This document shows positions 53,599-64,000 of a stretch of DNA of 64,000 nt, piece by piece; the first letter of the stretch is position 1; each line of letters opens with the position of its first letter. Below the pieces are notes generated by a model. It ran no database searches. It worked only from the letters and a program-made list of their open reading frames with translations, and was not told the origin of the DNA. Origin of the DNA: an uncultured Haliea sp. (lineage in GTDB: Bacteria; Pseudomonadota; Gammaproteobacteria; Pseudomonadales; Halieaceae); contig CAMYIZ010000017.1 of assembly GCA_947258585.1 (NCBI GenBank), positions 102,065-166,064 of the forward strand, given 5' to 3'. Made by a program: the position numbers and the translations under genes.

Positions 53599-54279
53599 TC
53601 AGTTCCTCGTGTCCAGGTGGTCACTGTAGCCTATCCGGCCCTGATACTGCCACAGCACCTGCCCGCTGCGGCGATACTTGTCCTCGAAGCGGGTCAGTGC
53701 CGGCGCCGCCGGCAACTGCCGGATTGCGCCGCGCACCCCCGCCAGGTGCATGGCGACCCCGAACTCCTCGACGTACAGCGGCCAGTTCGACCGCAGCTCG
53801 ACCAGCCCGCCAAGCGCCAGCAGGTCACGGAAGCCGGGGTGACCGTGAATCCGGCGCCGCAGATGGCGGGACTTGGGCCAGGGGTTGGGATACAGCAGGT
53901 AGTGATGGTCCACGCGCATACCTGCGCTGGCCAGTTGCCGCCAGAGCGGTTCGCATTCCGCCTGCAGCAGCAGGTAATTGGCGTCGGCGTTGCGCAGGTG
54001 CCGCTGCAGGCGGTGCCCAGACTTGTCGACACCAATCACCAGGTGCTGTGGATGACGCAGCGCCAGTTGCGCGGTGCTCATGCCCGTGCCGCAGAAGGAA
54101 TCCAGCACCAGTGGCCGCCCGTCCGTCTGCAACAGTGGCAACAGGGTGTCCCACGCGGACTGGTTGTGCGGCGCCAGCGGGCTGAGATTGGGGTGGCTCA
54201 GGTGCCGGAGTACGGTGCGCGCAAGCCTCGGATGCAGTCCCGACTGGTTGCTGGTAACTTCCGCTGATGAAGCTTGCAC
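53599..54279 (-). CDS. TrmB-like SAM-dependent methyltransferase
   Basis: A 226-residue protein of the tRNA (guanine-N7) methyltransferase family. The SAM motif is LVLDSFCGTGMSTAQLA, and YPNPWPKSRHLRRRIHGHP corresponds to the family's DPWPKKRH block. The N-terminus and overall similarity are divergent, and it sits one base upstream of cysE rather than in the usual trmB context. It may therefore be a paralogue with another substrate, or the only TrmB; the window cannot decide. Confidence 0.75.
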   Translation of the reverse strand: MQASSAEVTSNQSGLHPRLARTVLRHLSHPNLSPLAPHNQSAWDTLLPLLQTDGRPLVLDSFCGTGMSTAQLALRHPQHLVIGVDKSGHRLQRHLRNADANYLLLQAECEPLWRQLASAGMRVDHHYLLYPNPWPKSRHLRRRIHGHPGFRDLLALGGLVELRSNWPLYVEEFGVAMHLAGVRGAIRQLPAAPALTRFEDKYRRSGQVLWQYQGRIGYSDHLDTRN

Positions 54280-54382
54280 CTGACGCCCGCTCCTGTGACA
54301 GTGGTGCGCGGCACTTGAGCGGTGCCGCAGGGGTTGCCATGATAAAGCCCCGAGCCACTACAACCAAATCCGGGTATCCGCC

Positions 54383-55120
54383 ATGCACAAGGACCTGCGC
54401 CCCTACTGGCTGAAGAAGGCCTACCTGCGCTATCGGCGCTGGTACACCGATTATTTCCTGCGGCCCCGATGCGCCTACCTGGGTCCCTGGCATACGGTGA
54501 TGAAACCCTGGTATGTGCATATCTCGGGGGCCAATATCCACATCGGCCGCTGCTTTACCGCCATCGGCGAGCCCATGCACCGGGTGGAGATCGGGGTCTG
54601 GGGCCGGGAGGAAGGCCAGGGCCGCATCCGCATCGGCGACTGCGTCCTGATGAGCCCGGGCTCGCGCATCAGCGCCAGTGACGAAATTGTCCTGGGGGAC
54701 GGGGTTATGCTGGCCAATGGCGCCTATGTCACCGATTCCGACTGGCATACGCTGTACGACCGCACAGTCCGGGCCGCCGGGGCGACGCCGGTACACATAG
54801 GCGACAATGTCTGGCTGGGCGATCACGCCACGGTACTCAAGGGAGTGACCATCGGCGCCAACAGCGTGGTGGCCGCGCAGGCGGTGGTCACTAAAAATGT
54901 GCCCGCCAATGTGGTGGTGGCAGGCAACCCGGCCCGGGTGGTCAAGGAGCTGGATCCGGAGCGGGGCTTCACCACGCGCATGGACCTGTTTACCGACCCC
55001 GCCGGCGCGGCAGCATTTTTCGATGCCATTGAGCGCGAAGTCCTGCAGGACAACAGCCTGCTGCGCTGGCTCTGGTCCCTGCTATACCCGGCTTCTGCCG
55101 CCAGCGGGCGCCTACAGTAG
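54383..55120 (+). CDS. hexapeptide-repeat (LbH) acyltransferase-like protein
   Basis: A 245-residue protein with hexapeptide repeats at about 45-195 (ISGANIHIGRCFTAIGEP, IRIGDCVLMSPGSRISAS, VHIGDNVWLGDHATVLKGVTIGANSVVAAQAVV by parts). The ending GNPARVVKEL is typical of sugar or amino-sugar O-acetyltransferases. A basic aromatic N-terminus (KKAYLRYRRWYTDYFLR) may bind membrane. The acceptor is unknown. The 3' end overlaps the convergent srkA gene by 9 bases. Confidence 0.8.
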   Translation: MHKDLRPYWLKKAYLRYRRWYTDYFLRPRCAYLGPWHTVMKPWYVHISGANIHIGRCFTAIGEPMHRVEIGVWGREEGQGRIRIGDCVLMSPGSRISASDEIVLGDGVMLANGAYVTDSDWHTLYDRTVRAAGATPVHIGDNVWLGDHATVLKGVTIGANSVVAAQAVVTKNVPANVVVAGNPARVVKELDPERGFTTRMDLFTDPAGAAAFFDAIEREVLQDNSLLRWLWSLLYPASAASGRLQ

Positions 55121-56098
55121 GCGCAGCGGCTCTTCCTGCAGCGCGGAGAGCTGTTCCCGCAACTCCAGGATGTGATTGGCCCAGTAGCGCTCGCTGTTGA
55201 ACCAGGTGAAACTGCGGGGAAAGGCGGGATCGTTCCAGCGCCGCGCCAGCCAGCCGGCGTAGTTGATGACCCGCAGGGTCCGCAGGGATTCTATCCAGCG
55301 CAGCTGGCGCGGCTGGAAATCAAAGAATTCGTTGTAGCCATCCACCAGCTCCGCGAGCTGCAGCTCGCGCTCGTGGCGTTCCCCGCTGAGGCACATCCAC
55401 AGGTCCTGGATGGCGGGTGCCATGCAGCAATCGTCCAGGTCGACAAAGTGGGCACAGTCGTCCCGCCACAGGATGTTGCCCACATGGCAGTCGCCGTGGA
55501 CCCGGATCAGGTCCGGCTCGCGCACCCCGCCGTAAATGGCGGTGACCTCGGCCAGCAGGTCGCGGGTCAAGGTGCTGTAGGCAGGCTGCAGGTCCCGGGG
55601 AATGAAGTTTTCCAGCAGGTATTCCCGGTTGCGGGTCAGCATATCCTCTATGTTGAGCGTGGGCCGGTGGCTGAAGCGGGCGCTGGCGCCGATCGCGTGG
55701 ATCCTGCCCAGGGTGCGACCCAGGACGAGCAGGCTGTCCATGTTGTCCAGTTCCGGCGGGTAGCCCCCGCGGCGCGGGAACAGGGCGAACCGGAACCCCT
55801 CAAAGCTGTGCAGGCTGTTGCCGTCGCGGTCAACCAGCGGGGCCACCACGGAGATCTCTGCTGCCTGCAGCTCCAGGCTGAAGGCGTGCTCTTCTGCGAT
55901 TTGTTCATCCTGCCAGCGACCCGGGCGGTAGAACTTGGCGATCAGTGGCTCGCCATCCTCGATGCCCACCTGGTAGACGCGGTTCTCGTAGCTGTTGAGG
56001 GCCAGCAGCCGCGCATCGCAGGGGTACCCGGCGGACTCGACCGCATCAATGACCCGGTCCGGGGTCAGGCGGTCGTAGGGGTGTTCCGCGTGGTTCAT
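55112..56098 (-). CDS. srkA: stress response kinase A (YihE/RdoA family)
   Basis: A Ser/Thr protein kinase of the APH fold, linked in E. coli to Cpx stress and protection from programmed death. The 328 residues equal the E. coli length. The catalytic loop is [11 protein letters not shown] near 208 and the metal-binding loop is [12 protein letters not shown]. The first ATG of the open frame (56191) would add 31 residues overlapping comF; ATG 56098 gives the family length. Confidence 0.92.
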   Translation of the reverse strand: MNHAEHPYDRLTPDRVIDAVESAGYPCDARLLALNSYENRVYQVGIEDGEPLIAKFYRPGRWQDEQIAEEHAFSLELQAAEISVVAPLVDRDGNSLHSFEGFRFALFPRRGGYPPELDNMDSLLVLGRTLGRIHAIGASARFSHRPTLNIEDMLTRNREYLLENFIPRDLQPAYSTLTRDLLAEVTAIYGGVREPDLIRVHGDCHVGNILWRDDCAHFVDLDDCCMAPAIQDLWMCLSGERHERELQLAELVDGYNEFFDFQPRQLRWIESLRTLRVINYAGWLARRWNDPAFPRSFTWFNSERYWANHILELREQLSALQEEPLRLL

Positions 56099-56157
56099 CG
56101 CCTTGCTCCGGTTCGGGGCCGCAATGCACGGTGCCGCGGCTCCCGGCGGGCAGTGTA

Positions 56158-56880
56158 TCAGCTCCCCGGGGCCGGCGTGCGCGCCAGGCACCAGTGCTGC
56201 ACATCGCTGGCGCCGGCGTCCTTGAGGACAGTCGCAAGCGCCTCGGCGGTCGCCCCCGTGGTCATGACATCATCGATCACGGCGACACGCAGTCCGCTGA
56301 CACTGCCGCGAACCTGAAACGCCGCCGCCAGGTTGGCGCCCCGCTGCCGGGCGTTCAGGCTCGCCTGGGCTGGCGTTGCGCGCCGGCGCCGCAGGATGTC
56401 CGTGCGCAGGGGCAGGGACGCCAGCTGTGGCTGCCGGGCGCGGATCTCCAGGCCCAGCAGTGCGGCCTGGTTGAAGCCGCGCCACAGCAGGCGCCGCCAG
56501 TGCAGGGGTACCGGCAGCAGCAGGTCACGGTCGGCCGGCGGTGTCACCCAGGCCTGCCACAGCGCCGCCAGCAGGCGGGTCAGGCGCGGTTCCCGCTGGA
56601 ATTTCCAGCGGCCGATCAGCAGGGCGAGGTGCGGTTCGTAGACCAGCGGTGCGATAACCCGGTCAACGGCGGGTGGCTGCGCCGAGCACTGGCCGCACAG
56701 ACTGGCAGCGGCCGCGACCAGCGGCAGGGCACAGCGTTCGCAGGCGCGGTCGTTGCCCTGCAAGCGGGTGAAGCAATCCGCGCACAGGGGCAGGGGGCTC
56801 TCGCTGCGCAATTGGCACAGCAGGCAGTATTGCGGGAATACTGCATCGAGCAGGGCAGTCGCGACGCTGTTAACCTTCAT
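56158..56880 (-). CDS. comF: ComF family phosphoribosyltransferase-like protein
   Basis: A 240-residue protein with N-terminal zinc-finger-like cysteines ([31 protein letters not shown]) and a C-terminal phosphoribosyltransferase fold with PRPP loop [13 protein letters not shown] near 202. ComF proteins take part in DNA uptake; comF divergent from bioB is a standard gammaproteobacterial arrangement (GntX in E. coli). Type IV pilus genes elsewhere in this window are consistent with transformation ability but do not prove it. Confidence 0.9.
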   Translation of the reverse strand: MKVNSVATALLDAVFPQYCLLCQLRSESPLPLCADCFTRLQGNDRACERCALPLVAAAASLCGQCSAQPPAVDRVIAPLVYEPHLALLIGRWKFQREPRLTRLLAALWQAWVTPPADRDLLLPVPLHWRRLLWRGFNQAALLGLEIRARQPQLASLPLRTDILRRRRATPAQASLNARQRGANLAAAFQVRGSVSGLRVAVIDDVMTTGATAEALATVLKDAGASDVQHWCLARTPAPGS

Positions 56881-56892
56881 TGCGCCTCCGAG

Positions 56893-56920
56893 TTGACAGT
56901 GGCCAGTGCGGGTTTATCAT
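56893..56920 (+). promoter_or_regulatory. sigma70-type promoter of the bio operon
   Basis: A perfect TTGACA (56893-56898), a 16-base spacer and TATCAT (56915-56920) lie 32 bases before the bioB ATG. I looked for a BirA-type operator across the promoter and found no convincing one. Confidence 0.6.
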
Positions 56921-56952
56921 GTGGGCCTTGTTTAGCTCGCCGAGACCACGCC

Positions 56953-58020
56953 ATGACCGCCCCCGCCAATTCCCACGCCGCCATCCGCAACGACTGGTCC
57001 CGCGGGGAAATCGAAGCGCTCTTCGCCCTGCCCTTCAACGATTTGCTGTTTCGGGCCCACAGTGTTCACCGGGCCTATTTTGACCCGAACGAGGTCCAGG
57101 TCAGCACACTACTTTCCATCAAAACCGGCGCCTGCCCCGAGGACTGCGCCTATTGCCCCCAGAGCAACCGCTACGACACCGGTCTGGAGGCGGAAAAGCT
57201 GATGGAAGTGGAGAAGGTGCTGGAGCAGGCCCGCGCCGCCCGGGACAGCGGCGCCACCCGCTTCTGCATGGGTGCCGCCTGGCGCTCGCCCAAACAGCGG
57301 GACATGCCCTATGTAGTGGCCATGGTGAAGGGCGTGCGCGAGATGGGGCTGGAGAGCTGCATGACCCTGGGCATGCTTACCGGGGAGCAGGCCAAGGAAC
57401 TGGCTGACGCCGGGCTGGACTACTACAACCACAACCTGGATACCTCGCCGGAATACTACGGCGAGATTATTACCACGCGGACCTACAAGGACCGCCTGGA
57501 TACCCTCTCCCACGTCCGGGACGCCGGCATGAAGATCTGCAGCGGCGGCATCGTCGGCATGGGCGAGACCCAGCGCGACCGGGCCGGCCTGTTGCAGCAG
57601 CTGGCCAATCTGCCCGAGCACCCCGAGAGCGTACCGATCAACATGCTGGTGCGGGTGGAGGGCACGCCGCTGGCGGCGGAGGACGACATGGATCCCTTCG
57701 ACTTTATCCGCACCATCGCCGTGGCCCGTATCCTGATGCCCGCCTCCCATGTGCGGCTGTCCGCCGGGCGCGAGGAAATGAACGAGCAGATGCACGCCCT
57801 GGCCTATTTCGCCGGCGCCAACTCCATTTTCTATGGGGAAAAACTGCTCACCACACCGAATCCCCAGGCCAACAAGGACATGACCCTGTTCGGCCGCCTG
57901 GGCATTCGCCCCGAACAGCGCCAGGTCAGTGAGCCTCCCGCCGTTCCCAGCCCGCAGTTCTACGACGCCACCGCGGGGCAGCAAAGCGGGGCACAGGCAT
58001 CTCGCCAGGCGGCGCACTAG
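56953..58020 (+). CDS. bioB: biotin synthase
   Basis: A radical SAM enzyme that inserts sulfur into dethiobiotin, the last step of biotin synthesis. It has 355 residues. The radical SAM cluster ligands are C61, C65 and C68 (CPEDCAYC), with [13 protein letters not shown] and [16 protein letters not shown] blocks. The open frame continues far upstream through comF, but homology starts at this ATG. First gene of bioB-bioF-bioHC-bioD. Confidence 0.96.
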   Translation: MTAPANSHAAIRNDWSRGEIEALFALPFNDLLFRAHSVHRAYFDPNEVQVSTLLSIKTGACPEDCAYCPQSNRYDTGLEAEKLMEVEKVLEQARAARDSGATRFCMGAAWRSPKQRDMPYVVAMVKGVREMGLESCMTLGMLTGEQAKELADAGLDYYNHNLDTSPEYYGEIITTRTYKDRLDTLSHVRDAGMKICSGGIVGMGETQRDRAGLLQQLANLPEHPESVPINMLVRVEGTPLAAEDDMDPFDFIRTIAVARILMPASHVRLSAGREEMNEQMHALAYFAGANSIFYGEKLLTTPNPQANKDMTLFGRLGIRPEQRQVSEPPAVPSPQFYDATAGQQSGAQASRQAAH

Positions 58021-58036
58021 CCGCCCGGGAGCGCTC

Positions 58037-59203
58037 ATGGAGGCCTTTCCGCAACGCCTCCGGGCGGTGCTGGAAGAGCGCCGCGCGGCCGGCCTGTACC
58101 GCCAGTGCCAGACCCTGGAAAGCGGCCAGGGGCCTGTGGTCAGGGTGGACGGGCGGGCGTACCTGAATTTCTGCAGCAACGATTATCTCGGCCTCGCCTC
58201 CCATCCCAAAGTCATAGCCAGCCTGCGGGCGGCGGCTGCCGTCTGGGGCGTCGGCAGTGGCGCATCGCATCTGGTCTGCGGCCACAGCGCACCGCATCGG
58301 GCGCTGGAGGAGGCGCTGGCGGAGTACACCGGGCGGCCGCGTGCGCTGCTGTTTTCCAGCGGCTATGCTGCCAACACCGGCATCCTGCAGGCCCTGCTGC
58401 AAGCCGGTGATACTGTACTGCAGGACCGCCTCAACCACGCGTCCCTGCTGGATGGCGGCCTGCACAGCGGTGCCCGCCTGCGCCGCTTCGCCCACAATGA
58501 CTGCGACGACCTCGCGCGCAAGCTGCAGCAGTCTGCCGGTCCGACCTTGGTGGCGGTGGACGGCGTGTTCAGCATGGACGGCGACAGCGCACCGCTGGCG
58601 TCTATCGCCCGGCTCTGCCATCAGCACCAGGCCTGGTTGATGGTCGACGATGCCCACGGCCTGGGGGTGACCGGCGCGACCGGTGCCGGCAGTGTCGAGG
58701 CCGCGGGCCTGGGCAGCGGCGACGTGCCCGTGCTGATGGCCACCCTGGGCAAGGCGCTGGGTACCTCGGGCGCCTTTGTCGCCGGCGATGAACTACTGAT
58801 AGAGGCCCTGATCCAGAGTACCCGCAACTATATCTATACGACCGCGATGCCGCCGGCGCTGGCCGCTGCCAGCCTGACCGCCCTGGGTCTGCTGCGGGAA
58901 GAAGCCTGGCGCCGGGACCAGCTGGCTGCACTGGTCGACCAGTTCCGCCGGGGCGCCGCGGACCTGGGCCTGCCGCTCATGGGCTCGGACAGTGCGATAC
59001 AGCCCCTGGTGGTCGGCGACGCGGCACGCGCCGTGCAGCTGAGCCAGCAACTGCGGGAGCGCGGCATCCTGATCAGCGCCATTCGCCCGCCTACGGTGCC
59101 GGCGGGGACCTCGCGCCTGCGCGTCACCCTGAGCGCGGCGCACACCGCGGAGCAGGTAGAGCGCCTGCTGACTGCGTTGAGTGAAGTCTGGCCCCGTGCC
59201 TGA
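58037..59203 (+). CDS. bioF: 8-amino-7-oxononanoate synthase
   Basis: A PLP enzyme joining pimeloyl-ACP/CoA and alanine. It has 388 residues with [28 protein letters not shown], the aspartate in VDDAHGLGV and the PLP lysine K239 in [12 protein letters not shown]. It is 16 bases after bioB. Its 3' end overlaps the bioH-bioC gene by up to 23 bases. Confidence 0.95.
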   Translation: MEAFPQRLRAVLEERRAAGLYRQCQTLESGQGPVVRVDGRAYLNFCSNDYLGLASHPKVIASLRAAAAVWGVGSGASHLVCGHSAPHRALEEALAEYTGRPRALLFSSGYAANTGILQALLQAGDTVLQDRLNHASLLDGGLHSGARLRRFAHNDCDDLARKLQQSAGPTLVAVDGVFSMDGDSAPLASIARLCHQHQAWLMVDDAHGLGVTGATGAGSVEAAGLGSGDVPVLMATLGKALGTSGAFVAGDELLIEALIQSTRNYIYTTAMPPALAAASLTALGLLREEAWRRDQLAALVDQFRRGAADLGLPLMGSDSAIQPLVVGDAARAVQLSQQLRERGILISAIRPPTVPAGTSRLRVTLSAAHTAEQVERLLTALSEVWPRA

Positions 59204-60770
59204 ACGGCTGGTTCGCCCGGAGTATTTGCCCGCGACAGGCGTCTCGCGCTGCGAGCTGGTGCTGCTGCACGGCTGGGCGGGCGGGCGCGACTGCTGGCGG
59301 TCGCTGCTGCCGGCGCTGCGGCCCTGGGCCAATGTCACCCTGATCGACTGGCGGCCGCCAGCGGTAGAGGGCGGGCTGCAGGCCCTGGCCGCGGAGATTC
59401 TCGCCGCCACCCCGGCGCGGGCTACCTATGTGGGTTGGTCGCTGGGAGGGCAGGTTGCGACTGCGCTGGCGACCATCGCGCCGGACCGTGTTGCCGGGCT
59501 GGTCACCATCGCCAGTAATCCGTGTTTCACCGCCCGGCCCGGGTGGCCAGGCCTGCCGATGGCAACTCTGGGGTCATTTGCCGACGAGCTGGCGGAGAAC
59601 CCGTTGCGAACCCTGCGCCGTTTTGCCGGCCTCCAGGCCCGGGGTGCGAGCCGAGAGCGGGCGTTGATGCGCGAACTCCTGCGCGGCGGCGGAGACTGGT
59701 CCGAGGGTGCGCTGGCGACCGGCCTGCAGTGGCTTGCGGATGTGGACACGCGCCCGGGGCTGCAGCGCCTCACCTGCCCCCAACTACACCTGCTGGCGGG
59801 TACCGACGCCCTGGTACCGGCACAGGTGGCGACGTCGCTGGCCACCATGCTGGCCGAGATTCCGGACGCTGCGGTCCGTATCCTGGATGCGGATTCCCAC
59901 GCCCTGCCCCTGGCGGCACCGCGGCTGCTGGCCGACGCGCTACAGTCTTTTCTCGCACCGGCGGCGGCAGTGCCGCCCTCCTCCACTGCGACGCCTGTCG
60001 CCAAGGGCGACATCGCTGCATCCTTCAGTCGCGCGGCGGAACGCTACGACAGTGTGGCCGCCCTGCAGCGGGACGTCGGCCAGCGGCTGCTGGCCCGTAT
60101 TGCCGAGTTGAAGCAGCCTGCGGTCCTCCTCGACCTGGGCTGTGGCACGGGGTATATCCAGCCGCAACTGCAGACCCGCTTTCCCCACAGCCGCTATCTG
60201 GGAATGGACATCGCCGAGGGTATGCTGGCCTACGCCCGCGCCCGCCATCCCGGCGCCGGTAGCTGGCTGGCTGGTGATGCGGAAGCCCTGCCGCTGGCTT
60301 GCGAGTCGGTCGGCCTGGTCTACAGCAGCCTCGCCTTTCAGTGGTGCTACCGGCCGGACCTGTTGTTTGCCGAACTGGCGCGGGTGTTGGAGCCGGGTGG
60401 CAGTTGCTTCTTCAGTACCCTCGGGCCAGCGACCTTGCAGGAGCTGCGCCAGTCCTGGGCAGCCGTGGACACCAGCCAGCACGTGAACGGTTTCCTGCCC
60501 GCGGAGGACCTGCGGGCTGCGGCAGCGACGGTGCGGGGTGTTCGCCTGCAGCTGCACAGCGAGCGTATCGTCCTGCGCTACGGGCGGGTCGGCGAGCTGC
60601 TGGGAGAACTCAAGACACTGGGCGCCCACAACATGAATAGCGGTCGGTCCGGGGGGCTGACGGGCCGGCGGCGACTCGCGGCCATGATGCAGGCCTATGA
60701 GGACTGGCGCGAGCCCGCCGGGTTGCCGGCCACCTACGAAGTGCTCTACGGCCATCTGGAGAAAACATGA
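59181..60770 (+). CDS. bioHC: BioH-BioC fusion: pimeloyl-ACP methyl ester esterase / malonyl-ACP O-methyltransferase
   Basis: Two enzymes in one 529-residue chain. Residues 1-258 are an alpha/beta hydrolase ([12 protein letters not shown], nucleophile S87 in GWSLGGQ, D209, H240), matching BioH. After a short alanine/proline/serine linker, residues about 272-529 are a SAM methyltransferase ([29 protein letters not shown] near 316, [11 protein letters not shown]), matching BioC. BioC opens and BioH closes the methyl-ester-masked route to pimeloyl-ACP. No stop or frameshift lies between the halves. GTG 59196 is an alternative start. Confidence 0.93.
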   Translation: MKSGPVPERLVRPEYLPATGVSRCELVLLHGWAGGRDCWRSLLPALRPWANVTLIDWRPPAVEGGLQALAAEILAATPARATYVGWSLGGQVATALATIAPDRVAGLVTIASNPCFTARPGWPGLPMATLGSFADELAENPLRTLRRFAGLQARGASRERALMRELLRGGGDWSEGALATGLQWLADVDTRPGLQRLTCPQLHLLAGTDALVPAQVATSLATMLAEIPDAAVRILDADSHALPLAAPRLLADALQSFLAPAAAVPPSSTATPVAKGDIAASFSRAAERYDSVAALQRDVGQRLLARIAELKQPAVLLDLGCGTGYIQPQLQTRFPHSRYLGMDIAEGMLAYARARHPGAGSWLAGDAEALPLACESVGLVYSSLAFQWCYRPDLLFAELARVLEPGGSCFFSTLGPATLQELRQSWAAVDTSQHVNGFLPAEDLRAAAATVRGVRLQLHSERIVLRYGRVGELLGELKTLGAHNMNSGRSGGLTGRRRLAAMMQAYEDWREPAGLPATYEVLYGHLEKT

Positions 60771-61444
60771 GTACAACGTTCTTTGTCACCGGTACCGATA
60801 CCGAAGTGGGCAAGACCGCGGTCAGCTGTGCGCTGCTGCACGCCGCCCGGGCGCGGGGGCTGACGACCGCCGCGGTCAAGCCGGTTGCCGCCGGTTGCGA
60901 TGCTGACGGCCACAACGAGGACGCCCTGGCACTACAGGCCGCGATGACCCTGGAGCTGCCGTACGCCCAGGTGAACCCGGTGGCCCTGCAACCCGCGATA
61001 GCGCCGCACATCGCCGCTGCCCAGGCCGGGCGCAGCCTCAGTGCGGACCGCCTGGCGGGCCTCTGCCGGGGCGTCATGCACAGCGGTGCGGACCTGGTCC
61101 TGATTGAAGGGGCCGGCGGCTGGCGGGTGCCGCTGGGGCCCCGCGAGACCCTCGCCGATGTCGCCATCGGCCTCGGCGTCGACGTCATCCTGGTGGTGGC
61201 CATGCGCCTGGGTTGTATCAATCATGCGTTGCTGACCGCAGAGGCGATCCGCGCTGACGGCTTGCGCCTGGCGGGCTGGGTTGCCAACCAGCCGGGAGCC
61301 GCGATGGCCTGTCACGCTGAAAATCTGGACACATTGCAGCGTCTGCTGCCGGCTCCCCTGCTGGGCGAGCTGCCTCTCCTGGCGCCATTTGATGCGCGCA
61401 CTGCTTCCCAAAACATTGATTTATCGAAACTTTTAAGTAAGTAG
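60767..61444 (+). CDS. bioD: dethiobiotin synthetase
   Basis: An ATP-dependent carboxylase closing the ureido ring of dethiobiotin. It has 225 residues with P-loop TGTDTEVGKTA (8-18, K16), VKPVAAGC and EGAGGWRVPL. The ATG overlaps the bioHC stop by 4 bases, so all four bio genes after bioB are tightly coupled. bioA is not in the window. Confidence 0.95.
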   Translation: MSTTFFVTGTDTEVGKTAVSCALLHAARARGLTTAAVKPVAAGCDADGHNEDALALQAAMTLELPYAQVNPVALQPAIAPHIAAAQAGRSLSADRLAGLCRGVMHSGADLVLIEGAGGWRVPLGPRETLADVAIGLGVDVILVVAMRLGCINHALLTAEAIRADGLRLAGWVANQPGAAMACHAENLDTLQRLLPAPLLGELPLLAPFDARTASQNIDLSKLLSK

Positions 61445-61525
61445 GTGCTTACAAACAAACTGCGTGGGACGACGGGTATGTCCGGACTGATGGGCTCGCC
61501 CTGCGCAACCCGCCGCAAAAGATAT

Positions 61526-61553
61526 TTGACTTCGGTCGCGAAATGAGCACAAT
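61526..61553 (+). promoter_or_regulatory. candidate promoter of the acyl-CoA dehydrogenase gene
   Basis: TTGACT (61526-61531), a 16-base spacer and CACAAT (61548-61553) lie 44 bases before the ATG in the 61445-61597 gap. No clear FadR- or PsrA-type operator is visible. Confidence 0.4.
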
Positions 61554-61597
61554 GTGAACACCGAAAACATTGGTTCTCCGCATCGCGAGGTATCAGC

Positions 61598-63397
<1,800 letters not shown>

Positions 63398-63466
63398 GCG
63401 CGGCCACGGCCAGTGACTTTTGCTCCGGGAGCGGGGACAATATGCCCTCGCTTCCGGGAGGACGTT

Positions 63467-63682
63467 ATGTCGGAACACAATGTGCAGCGGGGTGAAGCGG
63501 ATGACCAGGGCCGTCTTTACCCCGAGGACCAGGCAAAGGTGGATGCTTTTGTTTCCCGTGGCGTCAACTCGGTAGAGCGCAAACCCTTCAAGCCCCTGCG
63601 CCTGGTCATCCTGTTGATCGCCGTGGTCACCGGCTTCAGCCTGCTCAGCCAGGTGATCGCACGCTGGGCAGGTGTGTACTAA
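63467..63682 (+). CDS. small single-helix membrane protein, DUF3094-like
   Basis: A 71-residue protein: polar N-terminus with LYPEDQAKVDAFVSRGVNSVERKPFKPLRL, then one hydrophobic helix (about 47-66, VILLIAVVTGFSLLSQVIA). The block NPEDQ...GVNxxERKPF followed by one helix is how I recall DUF3094 proteins of pseudomonads; no function is known. GGGAGG precedes the ATG. Confidence 0.75.
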   Translation: MSEHNVQRGEADDQGRLYPEDQAKVDAFVSRGVNSVERKPFKPLRLVILLIAVVTGFSLLSQVIARWAGVY

Positions 63683-63740
63683 CCCCCAACGGGGCCGGTC
63701 CCAGCGGTAATCGGGGCGTCTTCGTCCAGTGCGCTGCCCC

Positions 63741-63769
63741 TTGGTTCGCGGACGCCGCTCTGGTATATT
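63741..63769 (+). promoter_or_regulatory. promoter of tRNA-Pro
   Basis: TTGGTT (63741-63746), a 17-base spacer and TATATT (63764-63769) lie 17 bases before the tRNA. The GC stretch directly after the -10 (TGCCC) is like the discriminators of stable-RNA promoters. Confidence 0.6.
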
Positions 63770-63786
63770 TGCCCACCTCAAATTTT

Positions 63787-63863
63787 CGGTGTGTAGCGCA
63801 GCCTGGTAGCGCACTTCCTTCGGGAGGAAGGGGTCGGAGGTTCGAATCCTCTCACACCGACCA
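63787..63863 (+). tRNA. tRNA-Pro (anticodon CGG)
   Basis: A full cloverleaf can be drawn. The acceptor arm is CGGTGTG/CACACCG with encoded CCA, and the D arm is GCGC/GCGC. The anticodon stem CTTCC/GGAAG has loop TTCGGGA and anticodon CGG, reading CCG codons. The T arm GGAGG/CCTCT has loop TTCGAAT. An insertion sequence end lies 15 bases downstream. Confidence 0.96.
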
Positions 63864-63880
63864 TATCCCCCTCGGTCTGT

Positions 63881-63925
63881 ACCGGAGACATCCTTTACAG
63901 ATCATACCGGGCACATGGTTTACAG
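63881..63925 (+). repeat. two imperfect 20-bp direct repeats in the IS end
   Basis: ACCGGAGACATCCTTTACAG (63881-63900) and ACCGGGCACATGGTTTACAG (63906-63925) agree at 16 of 20 positions with a 25-base period. They look like subterminal transposase-binding repeats. Confidence 0.75.
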
Positions 63926-64000
63926 TTCCGGTACAAATGGATTGGTGGCGGGTTCAACCCGCCCCACATCCTCGTCAAAGAATCCTAGATCATAATCCAA
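63920..64000 (-). CDS. transposase C-terminus, IS481-like (partial)
   Basis: The last 26 codons and TAA stop of a minus-strand gene whose body lies past the window. The tail contains [20 protein letters not shown], which I recognise as the usual C-terminal pattern of IS481-type integrase-core transposases (YDLGxxD...NPFxP). The stop codon falls inside the second terminal repeat, as expected for a gene that fills its IS. Whether the element is intact cannot be seen. Confidence 0.65.
   Translation of the reverse strand: MDYDLGFFDEDVGRVEPATNPFVPEL

Larger units (their letters stand above)
63878..64000. mobile_element. insertion sequence end, truncated by window edge
   Basis: Begins TGTACCGG at 63878, followed by two 20-base near-repeats and the 3' end of a transposase gene on the minus strand. 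It continues beyond the window. The transposase tail suggests the IS481 (integrase-core) group. The exact outer boundary is inferred from the TG start and its 8-bp inverted match CCGGTACA at 63928-63935. Confidence 0.6.

Noticed and set aside
56131..56952. N-terminal extension of the bioB frame through comF
   Set aside because: Antisense to comF, Arg/Gln-rich and unlike any BioB; the conserved start and promoter lie at 56953 and just before it.
56881..56952. Possible BirA operator at the bio promoter
   Set aside because: Only scattered TTTA matches; no TTGTAAACC-type palindrome of suitable spacing.
63947..63963. GGCGGGT-TCA-ACCCGCC hairpin resembling a tRNA T arm
   Set aside because: It does not form a 5-bp stem with a TTCAANN loop in register and lies inside the transposase C-terminal coding sequence.

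Overview
The window is a GC-rich, densely packed stretch of a gammaproteobacterial chromosome. Gene content and order follow the conserved Pseudomonas-type arrangement: tatCBA-hisEI-ubiBJE-hslUV-SPOR-argS-priA, then rpmE, malic enzyme, PBP1A, pilMNOPQ-aroKB-gltBD-hemE, and comF divergent from bioBF-bioHC-bioD ending in bioD. A BioH-BioC fusion, an NhaC-type Na+/H+ antiporter and an ECF11-type RpoE/ChrR stress module suggest a marine gammaproteobacterium of the Cellvibrionales/Halieaceae kind. That placement is inferred from memory of gene order and was not searched.

Region 1 (1-12.5 kb): a partial YtjB/AhpA-like membrane protein divergent from serB, a large PilZ-like protein, efp with its lysylation enzyme epmA, a thioesterase/NhaC pair, a DMT exporter, and a two-gene DNA-repair module (FAN1-like nuclease plus an XPD/DinG-type Fe-S helicase carrying its own N-terminal nuclease domain). 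Region 2 (12.5-17.3 kb): an RpoE-ChrR sigma/anti-sigma pair divergent from FAD oxidoreductase-DUF1365-CFA synthase. Two matching divergent promoters (TGATCC-N16-CGTA) lie between them, so this is probably a self-contained membrane-lipid response to singlet oxygen or peroxide. Region 3 (17.5-20.4 kb): proton-translocating transhydrogenase pntAA-pntAB-pntB.

Region 4 (20.4-34.4 kb, nearly all minus strand): ABC exporter, Tat export, two histidine-biosynthesis steps, ubiquinone biosynthesis, HslUV protease, SPOR protein, argS and priA. Region 5 (34.6-52.7 kb): ribosomal protein L31, malic enzyme, PBP1A, the type IV pilus alignment complex and secretin, shikimate genes, glutamate synthase and hemE. 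Region 6 (52.7-61.4 kb): cysE, a TrmB-like methyltransferase, a hexapeptide acyltransferase, srkA, comF and the biotin operon. Region 7 (61.6-64 kb): an acyl-CoA dehydrogenase, a DUF3094-like small membrane protein, tRNA-Pro(CGG), and 15 bp beyond it one end of an insertion sequence whose transposase C-terminus runs off the window.

Most of the window is conserved housekeeping sequence. The parts most worth a second look are the FAN1/helicase pair, the divergent RpoE-type promoters with their lipid-modifying operon, the BioH-BioC fusion and the IS end next to the tRNA. No CRISPR array, prophage or clearly novel defence system was seen.
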